NCBI RefSeq assembly: GCF_900496995.4
Contig: NC_044030.1
Location: 74,998,017-75,062,016, forward strand
Length of the DNA stretch: 64,000 nucleotides
Reading direction: 5' to 3'
Origin: Aquila chrysaetos chrysaetos
Lineage: Eukaryota > Chordata > Aves > Accipitriformes > Accipitridae
Shown: one piece after another, positions 1-10,657 of the stretch
Position numbering within the stretch: the first letter of the stretch is position 1
Layout: the number at the start of each line of letters is the position of its first letter
Notes under the pieces: generated by a model
Database searches by the model: none
What the model saw: only the letters and a program-made list of their open reading frames with translations
What the model was told of the DNA's origin: nothing
Made by a program: the position numbers and the translations under genes

Positions 1-1616
1 CTGCAGGGGAAGGGGCTAGAAATAGCGAGGGGTTTTGAATACTGTATGTATATATTAATCCCATATGCAGTATTGGGGATTAATGAACTTGTGTTTTGGC
101 AACAAAAACAGAACTGTTGCATTTTCCCTGTCTTTTAAAAGAAAAATTTTGATCTTTTCATTTTCTCATAATTTAAAAAAATATTTTAAAATGTAAATAT
201 ATAGCCTTACCATAAAAAGTTTCTCAGCTTAAAATTACACTTTTTTCATGCCCTTAAGAGTTCATTTCAGATCAACATAAATTTATTTCCCAGATGTTTC
301 TCTGGTACACAGGCTGGGACAGGCATTGTCCCTGCCCTTCTCCAGGGTGTGAGAGCACTGAACTGCAGGCTCTAGGGCTGCTCACACCAGAGGAATTGAA
401 CTGGTGTTAATTGAAAACACTGGCAAGTATCAGTGCAGACCCTTAACAAACAATTTAGCAGAACAAAAACCTTTGTGCTTGGTTTTAGCTGAACCCAAAA
501 GTATCCCAGAGCAAGCAGCTTGAAGTGTCCATGATTTGTTTCTTTTTCCCTTTTCTATTTATGGTTGTGCTGATTTCCTGGAGTGACATACAAACAGTCT
601 GAAGCACAGCATGAACAAAGCCTGCAGCCTCAGTCCCCTTGGAGAGATGGCTGCCTTGCCACACACAGTCTGGGGCTGTGAGTTCCCCCCCCGCAGCAGC
701 CTGGGGAGAGGCTGGGGAACAAGATGTCAGGGGGCTCACACCCTCCCCTCCAAACCCAGGCAAAGCATCACCTCTCCATGAAGCTGCAAGTCCTGTCCTT
801 GGCTTTCTCCTTGGCTGTCTGGGTTGCTCTGTATCCTGGCAGCAGCAGAGGGGTTGGGGTGAGCTGGAAAAGCAGATCCTGCACAGATTGGGAGGAGAGC
901 AACAGTGCTCCTTGTCCCCTCTCCTTCCTGGGTCCCTAAAAGAGGAGAAAGGGGCCAAGCCTGAACAAGCAGGAACCTTGTACCCACTTGTCCTGGCTGT
1001 TCCCATCAGGGCAGGTATGAAATAGGACATAGGCTGCCTGATCCCTGTGCCCTCCCTGGAGCCCGGGGAGAAGTGACCACAGCCAGGTTGGCATCCTTTA
1101 CAATGCCACACAGCAGTGACAAAGCAGCCCAGATCCCTCCTCCTGCCACAAACACACACGCAGGGGTGGGAGGGCTGCTGGCCCCTTGCTGCTTGAGCCT
1201 CCAGGTTGGGGGGACACAGCTGAGGCCTCCCAGCCTTGCTCCACCCCATCCAGCCCCTCTCCTCCCTATGGTGCCCTGAACATCCTGCATCTTCCCTAGA
1301 TGGAGTCCCATCACGCTCCCCAGTTCCTCTTCCCCAGAGCAGGTACAAGCACTAAAAATCATCTCCTAGAGACACCCCAATCCCCAATGCACCACCACTG
1401 CCTCCTCCTATTCCTCCAGTCTGGTGGACATTTTCAAGACAACAATTTCAATCAACAAGCTTCTGAGAGCAGACACAGCCCCAAAAGAGCATCTCTCACA
1501 CAGAAGCCCTCCTTTACCTATCCCTCCTCCCCTTGTCCCTACCAGGCATTCCATATCCCAGGGCCACATCTTGCACAAACCCCACAGTCCCACCCCCCCA
1601 GAGCCCCCTTCCCATC
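1..1616. other. 3' flank and probable 3' UTR region of RXFP3
   Basis: No coding sequence is supported here. Bases 1-300 are AT-rich. From about 300 to 1616 the sequence is GC-richer and contains overlapping open frames on both strands, none resembling a known protein. The stretch lies downstream of the receptor gene, which reads leftwards, so much of it is probably 3' UTR. In mammals SLC45A2 lies beyond RXFP3 in tail-to-tail orientation. I looked for its last exon here and saw nothing convincing. Confidence 0.5.
282..287 (-). terminator. candidate polyadenylation signal for RXFP3
   Basis: On the minus strand this is AATAAA, the only canonical AATAAA or ATTAAA hexamer I found on that strand between the receptor stop and base 1. 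The following minus-strand sequence has T/G-rich patches, as expected of a downstream element. Use of this site would give a 3' UTR of about 1.3 kb. This is a motif match only. Confidence 0.3.
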
Positions 1617-1653
1617 TCAGCAGCGCTGCTCCATGGAGCTAGCAGGCAGCAGG

Positions 1654-2955
1654 TCATAGCGGCTGCTGTACATCACCACCCCAGGGGGGGTAGTAGGCGA
1701 CCTCCGGCTGGATGGCTGCAGCAGGGGAAGAAGCAGTGACGGGGTGGACAGGCACCAGGGCGTTCAGGGCCTGCTCCTCCTGCTCGGGCTTGGTGGTGTC
1801 GGTGAAAGGGCGCATGGTGGTGAGGGAAGGTGAGGTGATCCGCCAGAGGAGGCTCTTCAGTGCCTTGCGAAACTCCCTGCGCATGAGGCAGTAGAGGATG
1901 GGATTGAGGCAGCTGTTGGAGTGTGCCAGGCACACGCTGATGGGGAAGAGGTACAATTGGGAGAGGAAGTACTCAGTACTGAAGTGCACCACGTTGAGTT
2001 TGATGAGGATGCCCCACGTTGTGAGCGCTTGGTTAGGCAGCCAGCACAAGAAGAATGACAGCACCACAATGGACACTGACTTAGTCACTTTGGAGCGGCG
2101 CTTGGTGCTGGGACCGCTGCAGGTGCTGCCAACGTGCCTGTCACTGATGAAACGTACCAGGAGCAAGTAGCAGAGGCTGATGACGGCCAGCGGCACCACG
2201 AAGCCCAGCAGCACCTTCTGGATGTGGTACAGACCCAGCCAGAACTGGGCATTGCTGCCTCGGCCCTCGGGGAACTTGACGAGGCAGAGCACATCATCAA
2301 AGACGGTGGCGGTGGTGGAAAAAATGGCGTGAGGCAGGGAAGCCAGGATAGCTGACAGCCAGATGAGTGCACAAAGCCACTTGGCGGAGCAGCAGCCACG
2401 CAGTGGGTCACGTCGCCGCTGATTCTTCAAGGCGGAAGCCACAGAGCGGTATCGAGCCACGCTCATAGCAGTGAGAAAGAAGACACTGGCATACATATTC
2501 ATGGCTGTCACATATGAGACAATCTTACACATTGCCTTGCCGAATAGCCAGTTGAAGTCCAGTGCGTTCTCCACTGCCCAGAATGGCAAGGTCAGCACAA
2601 ACTGGAAGTCAGTCACTGCCAGGCTGGTCACAAAGAGGTTGATGGAGGACTTTCTCCAGCCTTGTTTGCTTTTCATCAGGTAGAGCACAAGCAGGTTGCC
2701 CACGAGCCCCAGGGCGCACACCACCGAGTACACGAGGGAGATGACAATCCGCACCACGTCGGAGCTGTCCCCCTGCATCCCATCGGCTCGCTCCAGGTTG
2801 ATGTTCTTGAAGAGCTGCAGGAAGGACACGTTGCTCCTGTTGCCCATCTGGGCGCCCTCCAGGAAACCCAGCGGCGCGTCCCAGGACTCCCAGTCCGTTC
2901 CTTCCTTCATGCCGGCGGCTGGCGAGCAGGCACCGCGCTCGCAGGGTTCGCCCAT
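1654..2955 (-). CDS. RXFP3: relaxin-3 receptor 1 (RXFP3), frameshifted at the extreme C-terminus
   Basis: This is a single-exon class A GPCR of 433 codons. RXFP3 is the Gi/o-coupled brain receptor for relaxin-3. Visible landmarks are N-glycosylation sequons at N39 and N42, TM1 about 69-93, TM2 106-126, TM3 143-165, TM4 193-212, TM5 248-269, TM6 294-315 with CWLP at 304-307, and TM7 332-354 with NPILY at 351-355. Helix 8 follows (362-372). C143 and C224 are placed for the TM3-ECL2 disulfide. WAVENALD at 126-133 keeps the E and D that bind relaxin-3 arginines in human RXFP3. The DRY site is ARY (167-169). M1 is the most upstream start: an in-frame TAG lies three codons before it. M16 (2910) and M37 (2847) are alternatives. 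A seven-C run at codons 422-424 diverts the frame to an 11-codon tail ending at 1654. One fewer C would continue to a stop at 1617-1619. Family identity rests on near-identity of the TM regions and the ADAMTS12 neighbour. Confidence 0.93.
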   Translation of the reverse strand: MGEPCERGACSPAAGMKEGTDWESWDAPLGFLEGAQMGNRSNVSFLQLFKNINLERADGMQGDSSDVVRIVISLVYSVVCALGLVGNLLVLYLMKSKQGWRKSSINLFVTSLAVTDFQFVLTLPFWAVENALDFNWLFGKAMCKIVSYVTAMNMYASVFFLTAMSVARYRSVASALKNQRRRDPLRGCCSAKWLCALIWLSAILASLPHAIFSTTATVFDDVLCLVKFPEGRGSNAQFWLGLYHIQKVLLGFVVPLAVISLCYLLLVRFISDRHVGSTCSGPSTKRRSKVTKSVSIVVLSFFLCWLPNQALTTWGILIKLNVVHFSTEYFLSQLYLFPISVCLAHSNSCLNPILYCLMRREFRKALKSLLWRITSPSLTTMRPFTDTTKPEQEEQALNALVPVHPVTASSPAAAIQPEVAYYPPWGGDVQQPL

Positions 2956-2960
2956 CCCAT
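2907..2960 (-). promoter_or_regulatory. upstream ORF in the RXFP3 leader, overlapping two candidate starts
   Basis: An out-of-frame ATG at 2960 lies five bases before the first RXFP3 ATG (2955). It opens a 17-codon frame that ends in TGA at 2909-2907. That stop overlaps the in-frame M16 ATG (2910-2908) as ATGA. If the leader starts upstream of 2960, this arrangement could disfavour M1 and allow reinitiation at or after M16. The frames are read directly from the sequence. The translational effect is inference. Confidence 0.45.
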
Positions 2961-3117
2961 GCTAGGGAGGGCGACGGGTCCGCGGGAGCCTTTCCCCAGA
3001 CCCCCGAGTCAGCAGCAGCGGGCAGCCTCTTCGGCGGGCGGGCTGTCGGAGCGGGGACGGAGTCTCTCCGGCCCGGCGGGTCCGAGCGGCTGGCACCGAT
3101 GCCGCGCCGCGCCGCGG

Positions 3118-3123
3118 TTATAT
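3118..3123 (-). promoter_or_regulatory. TATA-like element upstream of RXFP3
   Basis: The minus strand reads GCGCGGATATAACCGCGG here, an AT-rich core embedded in GC-rich DNA like a TATA box with a flanking BRE-type element. It would place a transcription start near 3090 and give an unspliced leader of about 130 nt. A CpG-island promoter could equally start transcription at several sites without it. Confidence 0.35.
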
Positions 3124-3191
3124 CCGCGCCGGCGGGGCCGGGGCATGCGCGGTGCAGCGGCGGAGCTCTCCCGGGTGCTGAGGGCGGGCGG

Positions 3192-3214
3192 CCCCCCCCC
3201 CCCCCCCCCCCCCC
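3192..3214. repeat. poly-C tract, 23 bp
   Basis: An uninterrupted run of C lies about 240 bp upstream of the RXFP3 start codon, so it reads as poly-G on the receptor's sense strand. The minus strand is a potential G-quadruplex former. Run length is error-prone in sequencing. Confidence 0.95.
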
Positions 3215-4010
3215 GCCTCCGGCCGCCCCCACGGCGCCGCGGTACTCACGCCGGCTTCGTCCCTGCTGCTCGCCTCCGTCCTGTTCCGCCTGCCGGGGCG
3301 GGAGCCGTGCGTGGGAACCGACCGGGCGGCGCGGTTCCGTGGGCCGAGTTTGGCAAGTTCCCGGCCCGAGTCGATGCCCTCTCCCAAAAAGTCCGTCCAG
3401 CGGGTCAGCTCCCAAAGAAAATCCCCTGCCTCGCCCCCGCCTCCCGCGCTTGGGAAGCGCTGAGGACGTCGCACCTCCGCTCAGCTGCAGGGCGAGCCAG
3501 GAACAGCCCGCGCTTGCCTGCCCGCCTGCCTGAGAAACCTCGGCACCACGCCTGGACGTGCTTCTCCGTCCCCCAAATGACCACCACATCCAGGACAGGG
3601 ACCGACAAACACCCTTCCCGCTTCGGGGACCTCGGAAGACGGCGGCTTACCCCCGATTTCAAAACGAACGGCACGGGCAAGGAAGCTGCGAACTCCGGCT
3701 GCCGGTCGCACGCAGCGCTTGGGCGAAGGCAAAAGCGGGCGAGACCCCCGGCGGGCAGAAGCCGCGTCCCCCCCCATCACCACCCCGGCCCGGGAGGCAG
3801 AGGGGTGGCCGCGGGCCCCCGGCAGCCGCCCGCCCGCAGGGGGCCCCGGCGCGCCAGGAAGCGGCGGCGGCCGGCACCGGCCCGGGGAAGGCGGCAACTG
3901 CAGCTTCTCCGAAAGCTTCTCCGAAACTCGCTTCTCCGCCAGGTTTGCAGCAGAAACGGAAAGCAGCCGATAGGAATCGGAACCGAGGCTTTCCTTCTCC
4001 CATTCCGCTC

Positions 4011-7000
4011 TTAGATAAATCAAAATAAGTGCGCATTTCGAAAACGAAACAGATGCTAAATACACCTAAATAAAGCACTGTGAATCAGCCGTCTGGGGCA
4101 CATTAAGGAAAGATTTAACAAGTACCTTGTTTCTCCATAGTCTTTAAACTGATTTATTGTATTGAAATTCCTGCAAACGCATGGCCGTGTGTGCCACTTG
4201 TTGCCAGCAGTCCACTCATCACTTCGGTTTCTATCTGCAGTGACCCTGTAAAAGTATCAGCCAGTCCACAGGAGTGCTAAAGGGGAACAAGAGTAATCAG
4301 TAAGTTTTATACATCATTTGTATTGCATATGATGAGAGTATGACTTACTGGAATTAGCAATGCAATGCTCTGGGAAGGCTTAGCCTTCAGATTACTTGCT
4401 ACACTAAATACACTGGTACTAGAATGAAACAAAAAAAATGAAATAATGGCCCTTCAAAAGGCTGACTGCAAGCAGGCCCTGAAAAATGGACTCCTGACAT
4501 TTCTTCCTCACTTTCTCCAAATCATGGATTTTTTTCTAGGCTTCCATACATCTTAATGACTGACTAGGGTTGGATTCAGGTGGCACTTTCAATAGTAGGG
4601 CATTAAAATATTGCATCCCTTAGCCTGCTGAATGGCAACACCCAAAGTAAGCCATCACTGCAGTGAAACCTAACAACCCCATCAGCCCCATCAGTGTTGC
4701 ACAGCCAAGTGTAAAATACTACAGACAGGAGAGAAAGCCAAGGATCCTTCAACACCAGTAGTGCAACAACCATATAAAAAGCAAAGTGAAAACACCGAGT
4801 TTTAACCAGAGTTGCACCACTGCAGAGGTTCTGCAAACGGTACAGGAGGTGAAGGGCCCCCCAGCCCTCAGTGGCGCTGGCTGCCTCAGCACTAGTGTCA
4901 GCACTTATCTACAATGAAAGTTAGTAAAATATTTGAAATAAGCAAGTTCTTGCTCAATTTTCCCCCCCTATTTAGTCCTTCCACTATTAGCTCATGAGGA
5001 AAAATTCATCTGTAACCGAGCCATGCAGAGACCATGACACGTTCTCTTGGTAAATCATTAGCGGGATGGACAGTGCAGGAAGTGGATTTTCTCCAGATTG
5101 ATTTCTGCCCCATTCTGATCACATTGCTACCTCCACACCCAATTCTAAGCATTTCACTGGAAAAATTGCAGAAACCATGTCTTGCACGAAATAATTTCTT
5201 CTACCATTTGAATATTTCCCTGCTCGGCACTATATCTTCTTGATATACTGCAGAGGCTAAACAGTAATAAAGATTCAGAAAAGGGAGGAAAATCATATCT
5301 GAAGATATATTGCTTTCTTTGTTAGCCACTCAGAGAAAGCAACAGAGTGTGAACTGAGGTACCTGACAGGAACACTGCTAGTGGATTTTGAACACAGGGC
5401 TGCACGTGAAATGCTTGTCCAGGTTTTTTGCTTGTATTCTGACCACCAGACAAATTCCTTCTCAGTCTTGGGTGGTCTGTCTTTTTCTTTCATCACGCTT
5501 CATCTCAGAGAATAAGTTTTAGAGGCAGGTAAGGGAACTGGCTACACCTAGATGAATGAAAGAAATATTTGCTGAATAATTTATTCATCACACCATCAGA
5601 ACATTTCCATAGCTGGAAAAATGTTTAAAAAGTCATCAGCTATTTGCAAAAGGTATTACAAAATTCATCAGATACTTTACCTAGGGGTTATTATTCTGGA
5701 AAATATTGTCTTCTATTTGTTCCTTATTTATTCCACCAATGCAGCCAAAGGCTCATTGCTAATATGTAACTTTCTGGAGTCTTCTCTTTATCAAAGTGTC
5801 AGTGTAATTGGTGTTACTGACTCAATCTTTTTAAAAACTGTAATAAACTTGATGGGCATAGGCTTTCGGGATGTATTCTGGTGATAATAGGGAAATAATG
5901 GCTGATTTGTTTACTTTGGAAATCTCAAACAGATCCTATAGCGTTTTGTAAGAGGCTTTTCGGGGTTTATATAGTACTATGCTAAAATAATCCATGGGAC
6001 TAAGGTTGCTAGTTTGCCTTCAGACAGCATCAATCTGTGCAGTAAACTTAAAAAGCTTGCATCAGTTCAGACCACCAACAGCAACTGCCCATTGATTTTG
6101 ACTATATTGTATCAGAGATAGAAGTGTCCCTGCAGGTATTTCTCAAATAGCCTTTAAAAATGTTTCAGATAAATATGCCAAATAAGCTATTTGCTGAAAA
6201 GGGTAATTTTCCTACAATTTACCCCAAAGGATCCCTATAATTTTTCACTTCCTTTACATACCTCGTACACAAACAGAAGATTGATTATGATTACAATAGT
6301 GACTGAATCAGCTGTACTCTGAAATATTTTGGCTAGGGAGATGGCGTTCTGTCTTCCATATGAAAGTCATTTTTGTAGCTTAAAGCAGGTTTTTGAAATA
6401 TTGAATTTATCACTATTTTAAATACAGAAACATGGGACTATTTCTCGGGGCATTTTTGTAGCAGCAAAGGATTTTTTAATCTTTTTCTATTTGACATACT
6501 GAAGCAACGAGTAGTAATAGTAAAGCTCTTGAACAGATTTCATTAAAAAGAGTTATTAATACCTGTTACTTAAATGGGCTTTATATTATTCTTAAATGTT
6601 GCATTCTTGCCGTAAAATTCTGTTTCATGAATAATCCTTTTTATGGCATTTTCTTCTCATTAAAACAAAATTTTGGAGCAGGAGAAGGAAAGGGAAATAG
6701 GAAAAAAGGGACTTTTCATATTTGTTTATTTTCTCACTTCTAATTTCTGGAACCCATATGGTCTCCCTTTGGATTTTTATGAGCTCAGGGCTCCAATCTC
6801 AAGCTTTTGACTAAACTCAGACAATAACTGTTAACAGTTACATTTTCAACTGGATTTTCCAACTCTACTTTCTCCACCCTGAGAGTGGAAGGTTTGGTGT
6901 GACTTGGTGTGTATCCACCATGGGAAGATTCTCATGGCAATTCGTTTCTTAAAAGTGTAGAAGGAAATGTATACAGGTTTTCATTACAAAATGTCAGTTA

Positions 7001-9659
7001 GATAACACAGTCAACACAGTTAGATAATGCAATGATCATACCATGATAGGTATGCTTCATGGACCATAGACATATTCTCCAGAAAGTATTATTTTAATAC
7101 AGATATAAAATTTAGTTAAAAAAATTACTTTAATCATGTTCACATCCTATCCACATTTGCCTTCTAGGTAGATCACTGAGAACGTATCTTCCTGGCACTA
7201 ATTTTCATAAAAAGTTAATTTCAAAGTGACCTGTTGCTCCAGAAACATGCTTTAAAACTGTCAATATGGATACTAAGACCAAATGAGATTTTAAATTCAC
7301 ATAGTCCAAGCGTGAAATAATTTTGTGAATTAGCCCACCAATTACAAATAACAATCCATGTTTGAACACTGATCAGCAATCTGAATGTGAGCATCCCAAA
7401 AAATTTCATGTAATAGAACCACTGACTACTCTAGAGTTTACTTCATTCTGTTACCTGAATCTGTCCAAAGACATACCATAAGTGCAATGTCAGCAAATAT
7501 TTTTTTGCATGAGTAACTTAGGAAATTCCAAAAATCTTTAAAGACTGTAATTGAAATGGAAGTTGAGAGATCCAGCAGTGTGTCTGATTCAATTACCAAT
7601 AGTTAGCTGTGTTAAGAGGCTGCATCTCTAAATGAGAAAGAGGGAATAAGATTTTAAAAAATATGCTCACAAGCTTCCATCTAAATCTGTTTCAGAAAAA
7701 AATCAACGGATGCACAATAATTATCCAGCAAACTCCACAGAGTCTTTGGGATTCAGAGTCATTCTCTTTCAGTTCGTCTCTCTGCTAATACTCAGTACCT
7801 TTAACATGGCCCACCACATCACATATGATTCATCTTCTTAACATTTCTAGTCATTTACAGTTAACATGCAAACTGAGTTATCAAAAAAAAAAAAAATGCC
7901 CTCACATTCACAAAAGGCTTCCAAACCTCAGGTTAAGCCTCTTTGGAACAGGAAACCATTCATAAATTCCTTATCATTAGATTTTTACAATTCTTTGTGA
8001 AAGACCAAATAGTTTAATATATAGGTATCTAATTTTAATAGCCCACAGATGCTCTTCTAAATCAGGTCTGTACTGGGAAGACACAGTGCCATAAATTCTC
8101 TTCACTTAAATAGCTGGCCTCAGTATATACTCACAGCAGGAAAGTGCTTTCTACTTGTGCCATTGCTTCACATTTTAACTGTATGTGACTCTGTCAGCTA
8201 CAGCCACAGCATCCCTTAAGTAGGAATCCAACTGTCCCCCAGGGTATTTCCTGACACTACACCCAGTGAATCATTTTTTTCTGTGTATGTGCATGCTGGC
8301 ACAAAGCCCAGGGAGTTATAGATGTTTCGGATCAGATTCCCACAGTTCCCTTTCTCCATTCTGTATGACTTTTGCATCTACAATTTTTGGTCATTAAAAA
8401 AAAAAATCAGACCAAAACAAAACACCCACATTCCCACAAGCCCTCTTGAGTTCCTAAAGCTTTTATTTCTCCATCACTTCCTGATTTTTTTCCTTCTCTC
8501 ACGTGATGCTGTCTGGAGAAGGGTTAACAGGGAAGAAAACAGGCAAAAGTAACAGGTTGAGAGTTAGTCCAGAATGAGAAACTCTCTAGTCTCAGGAAAG
8601 GGCAGAAGGAAAAACATTTCATGCTTGAAGAGCAACAGCAATTAACTTTTCCTGCTGAAGAGGAAACCAAGATGGAATCCTGCATGAAATACTAGTTGCC
8701 TCACGTCAGACATGGTGAACACCTACCCCAAAAGATGACTAGAAATTGAAGCAAATAGTTAAATGCCTCTCATAGAAGGGCTGGTTTTCTGATTGCCTTC
8801 AAGAAGTTTGTTAAACCAGTACTTTGTAAACATACGCCCATCCCTTGAACTTTCACCCCTTCTTTCCAACACTCCTAGCCTGTTCTGCTCATTTTACAGT
8901 CCTTTTCCTTTTTATTCCATTTACTGTAGATACTTCCTTATTCTCCAGTTTAATTATTTTAAAATATGCACAGCAAATTTTGTAGCTTGCTCGATGCAAC
9001 AATTCTCAAGTGTTTTTAAAATGTTAAGAATTATAGACATTATATCAATTTCAGGTCACACAGCTTTAAATCAGTTTCAGGGAAGTACTGATAAAGAGTT
9101 AAGCAAGCTACGATATCCAACGTCACAAAATGGTCTAGTGCCCACCATGTGACTAGATAATTCAAAGAATCCTAATGGCAAGCACACCAGGAAACTTGTT
9201 GCTGTAACAGGCGAGAGATACTGTTATTCATGTGCAGAATATATGGACGGCCATATTAAAATAAATACTTCGCAATGAACAAATCTTCTCTTGGCAAGTG
9301 TTGTTGCATATCAATATTGCACAAAATCATCCTCTTTTACAGGATCTGTGTCCTTCCATTAGCTAGAAGAGAGCACATTATGACTCACAAAGCAAACATC
9401 ATTCTTTTATAAATATGTTCTGTTTCCAGAGTTATCATGTCTCAAGCCTGGGAGAAGCCATATTTCCATCTGATTTAGAAATCCTTGGAGTTTTAACTCT
9501 TCCTTGCATTTTCATTCTCTGGAGTTTGAAGTTCACAGTTCTCACAGAACCGGGACAGCCATTTTCCTTTGCCGAAGTCTGAGCACAGGAACGAGCGTAA
9601 TTAAGCACAGACTGCCACAAAACTATGCAAGAGACCCATGGCAGAGTCCATTTTAAGCA
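4011..9659. other. intergenic region between RXFP3 and ADAMTS12
   Basis: This is AT-rich unique-looking DNA separating the two divergent promoters. Only short open frames occur, with no recognisable protein, no RNA gene and no clear transposon. Short A-runs are present, for example near 7884-7896 and 8396-8406. It could hold enhancers for either gene, but nothing in the sequence alone demonstrates one. Confidence 0.7.
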
Positions 9660-9931
9660 GAGGGCTATCGAAGAGGACGAGGAACTCGGCCCAGGCCTCA
9701 GGGACGGGACAGCACCGAAGCTGTGCCCTGGGCACCCGCTCGTGGTAGCTGGGGAACCCTCGGCAGAGGCTGCGTGAGGGGATCCTTGGCGGACAGTACC
9801 TGACAGGCGCTTAAAACCGTAGGTGCCAAGGCTATTAGGAACTTCCCCTGCAAACGGAGGACATTCCGACGTAACCCCAACGTGGCAGCACGCTGTTAAG
9901 ACACAGGAACGACCTCAGCGCCCCGGGGAGA

Positions 9932-10035
9932 CAACCTGGTCTCTGGCTGCGTGGGGGCCGGTGGCCCCGGGCCGGGCTCTGAGCAACCTGGTCTCTGGCT
10001 GCGTGGGGGCCGGTGGCCCCGGGCCGGGCTCTGAG
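9932..10035. repeat. perfect tandem duplication, 2 x 52 bp
   Basis: Two directly adjacent copies of a 52-bp GC-rich unit, beginning CAACCTGGTCTCTGG and ending GGGCTCTGAG, occupy 9932-9983 and 9984-10035. I found no difference between them. The unit lies about 620-730 bp upstream of the ADAMTS12 start codon. Perfect identity suggests a recent duplication or an assembly artefact. Confidence 0.95.
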
Positions 10036-10337
10036 GGGCCTTGGGCCCCGGGCGCCTCAGGCGGGGCGAGGCGCCCACCGTCCCTTGCCGCTGCGGCGGG
10101 AAGTGGCGGAAAACGCCTCGAACACCCGCGTGCTTCCAGCACTTTCGCCGCAAGCCGGGGAGAAACCTCTGCCCAGGCGGGTGCGGGGCTGCGAGGCCGC
10201 GGCGGGCTCCTTCCCCCGGCCCCTCAGCGGAGACCCGCGGTGTGGGGCCGGGGAGGGGAGGCTGCCTTGTGCGGGACGGCCCTCCCCGAGGGCTGCCGGG
10301 GCTAACGCCCCACCTTTGCCGCTGTGGAGGGCGGAGT

Positions 10338-10353
10338 GGGGGGGGGGGGGGGG
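10338..10353. repeat. poly-G tract, 16 bp
   Basis: An uninterrupted G run lies on the plus strand about 310 bp upstream of the ADAMTS12 start codon, inside the CpG island. It is a potential G-quadruplex element and a likely sequencing-error site. Confidence 0.9.
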
Positions 10354-10594
10354 TGGCAGCCCCCGCTGGCGGCCTCTTCTCTCTTCCCGGCTGGCCCGGC
10401 CCGGTTCGCTGCGGCGCGTTAACCCCGGCGGCTCCGAGGCGGGGGCTCCCGGGAGCGGCTCCCTCCCCACAACCCTCCTTCCTCCGCCGGCAGAAACCAG
10501 ACACCGGGACGGCCCCGCGCAGCCCTTCTGGGGAGCGGCGCCTGTGTCCGGGCGGCGCCGGGAGGCCGCTCCGCCGCTGCCCCGCCGCCCGGCC

Positions 10595-10612
10595 ATGCCG
10601 CGGCCCGGCTAG
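10595..10612 (+). promoter_or_regulatory. minimal upstream ORF in the ADAMTS12 leader
   Basis: An ATG at 10595 opens a five-codon frame (MPRPG) ending in TAG at 10610-10612. It is in the same frame as the main start codon 46 bases after the stop, so the TAG also marks the upstream limit of the protein. Whether it lies within the transcript depends on the transcription start, which is not visible. Confidence 0.4.
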
Positions 10613-10657
10613 GCGTCGGCGGTCGCGGCGCCCCGCTCGGAGCTCCCCGCCCGCACC

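Larger units (their letters stand above)
2860..4010. promoter_or_regulatory. CpG island over the RXFP3 5' end
   Basis: This is a dense GC- and CpG-rich stretch covering the N-terminal coding region, the leader and about 1 kb upstream. It ends abruptly at AT-rich DNA near 4010. It includes long open frames on both strands that are a by-product of the lack of AT-rich stop codons. A 23-C homopolymer sits inside it at 3192-3214. Boundaries are estimated by eye. Confidence 0.75.

Noticed and set aside
1..600. Last exon of SLC45A2, expected by synteny beyond RXFP3
   Set aside because: No transporter-like frame and no plus-strand polyadenylation signal were found. It probably lies outside the window.
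485..1348. 287-codon minus-strand open frame downstream of RXFP3
   Set aside because: There is no recognisable domain, and its position is that expected of the RXFP3 3' UTR. Several overlapping frames in other phases are equally open.
2662..4014. 450-codon plus-strand open frame antisense to RXFP3 and across its CpG island
   Set aside because: It is low-complexity, rich in P, R, G and A, runs through the antisense of a clear receptor and through the poly-C run, and has no domain. Stop codons are scarce in GC-rich DNA.
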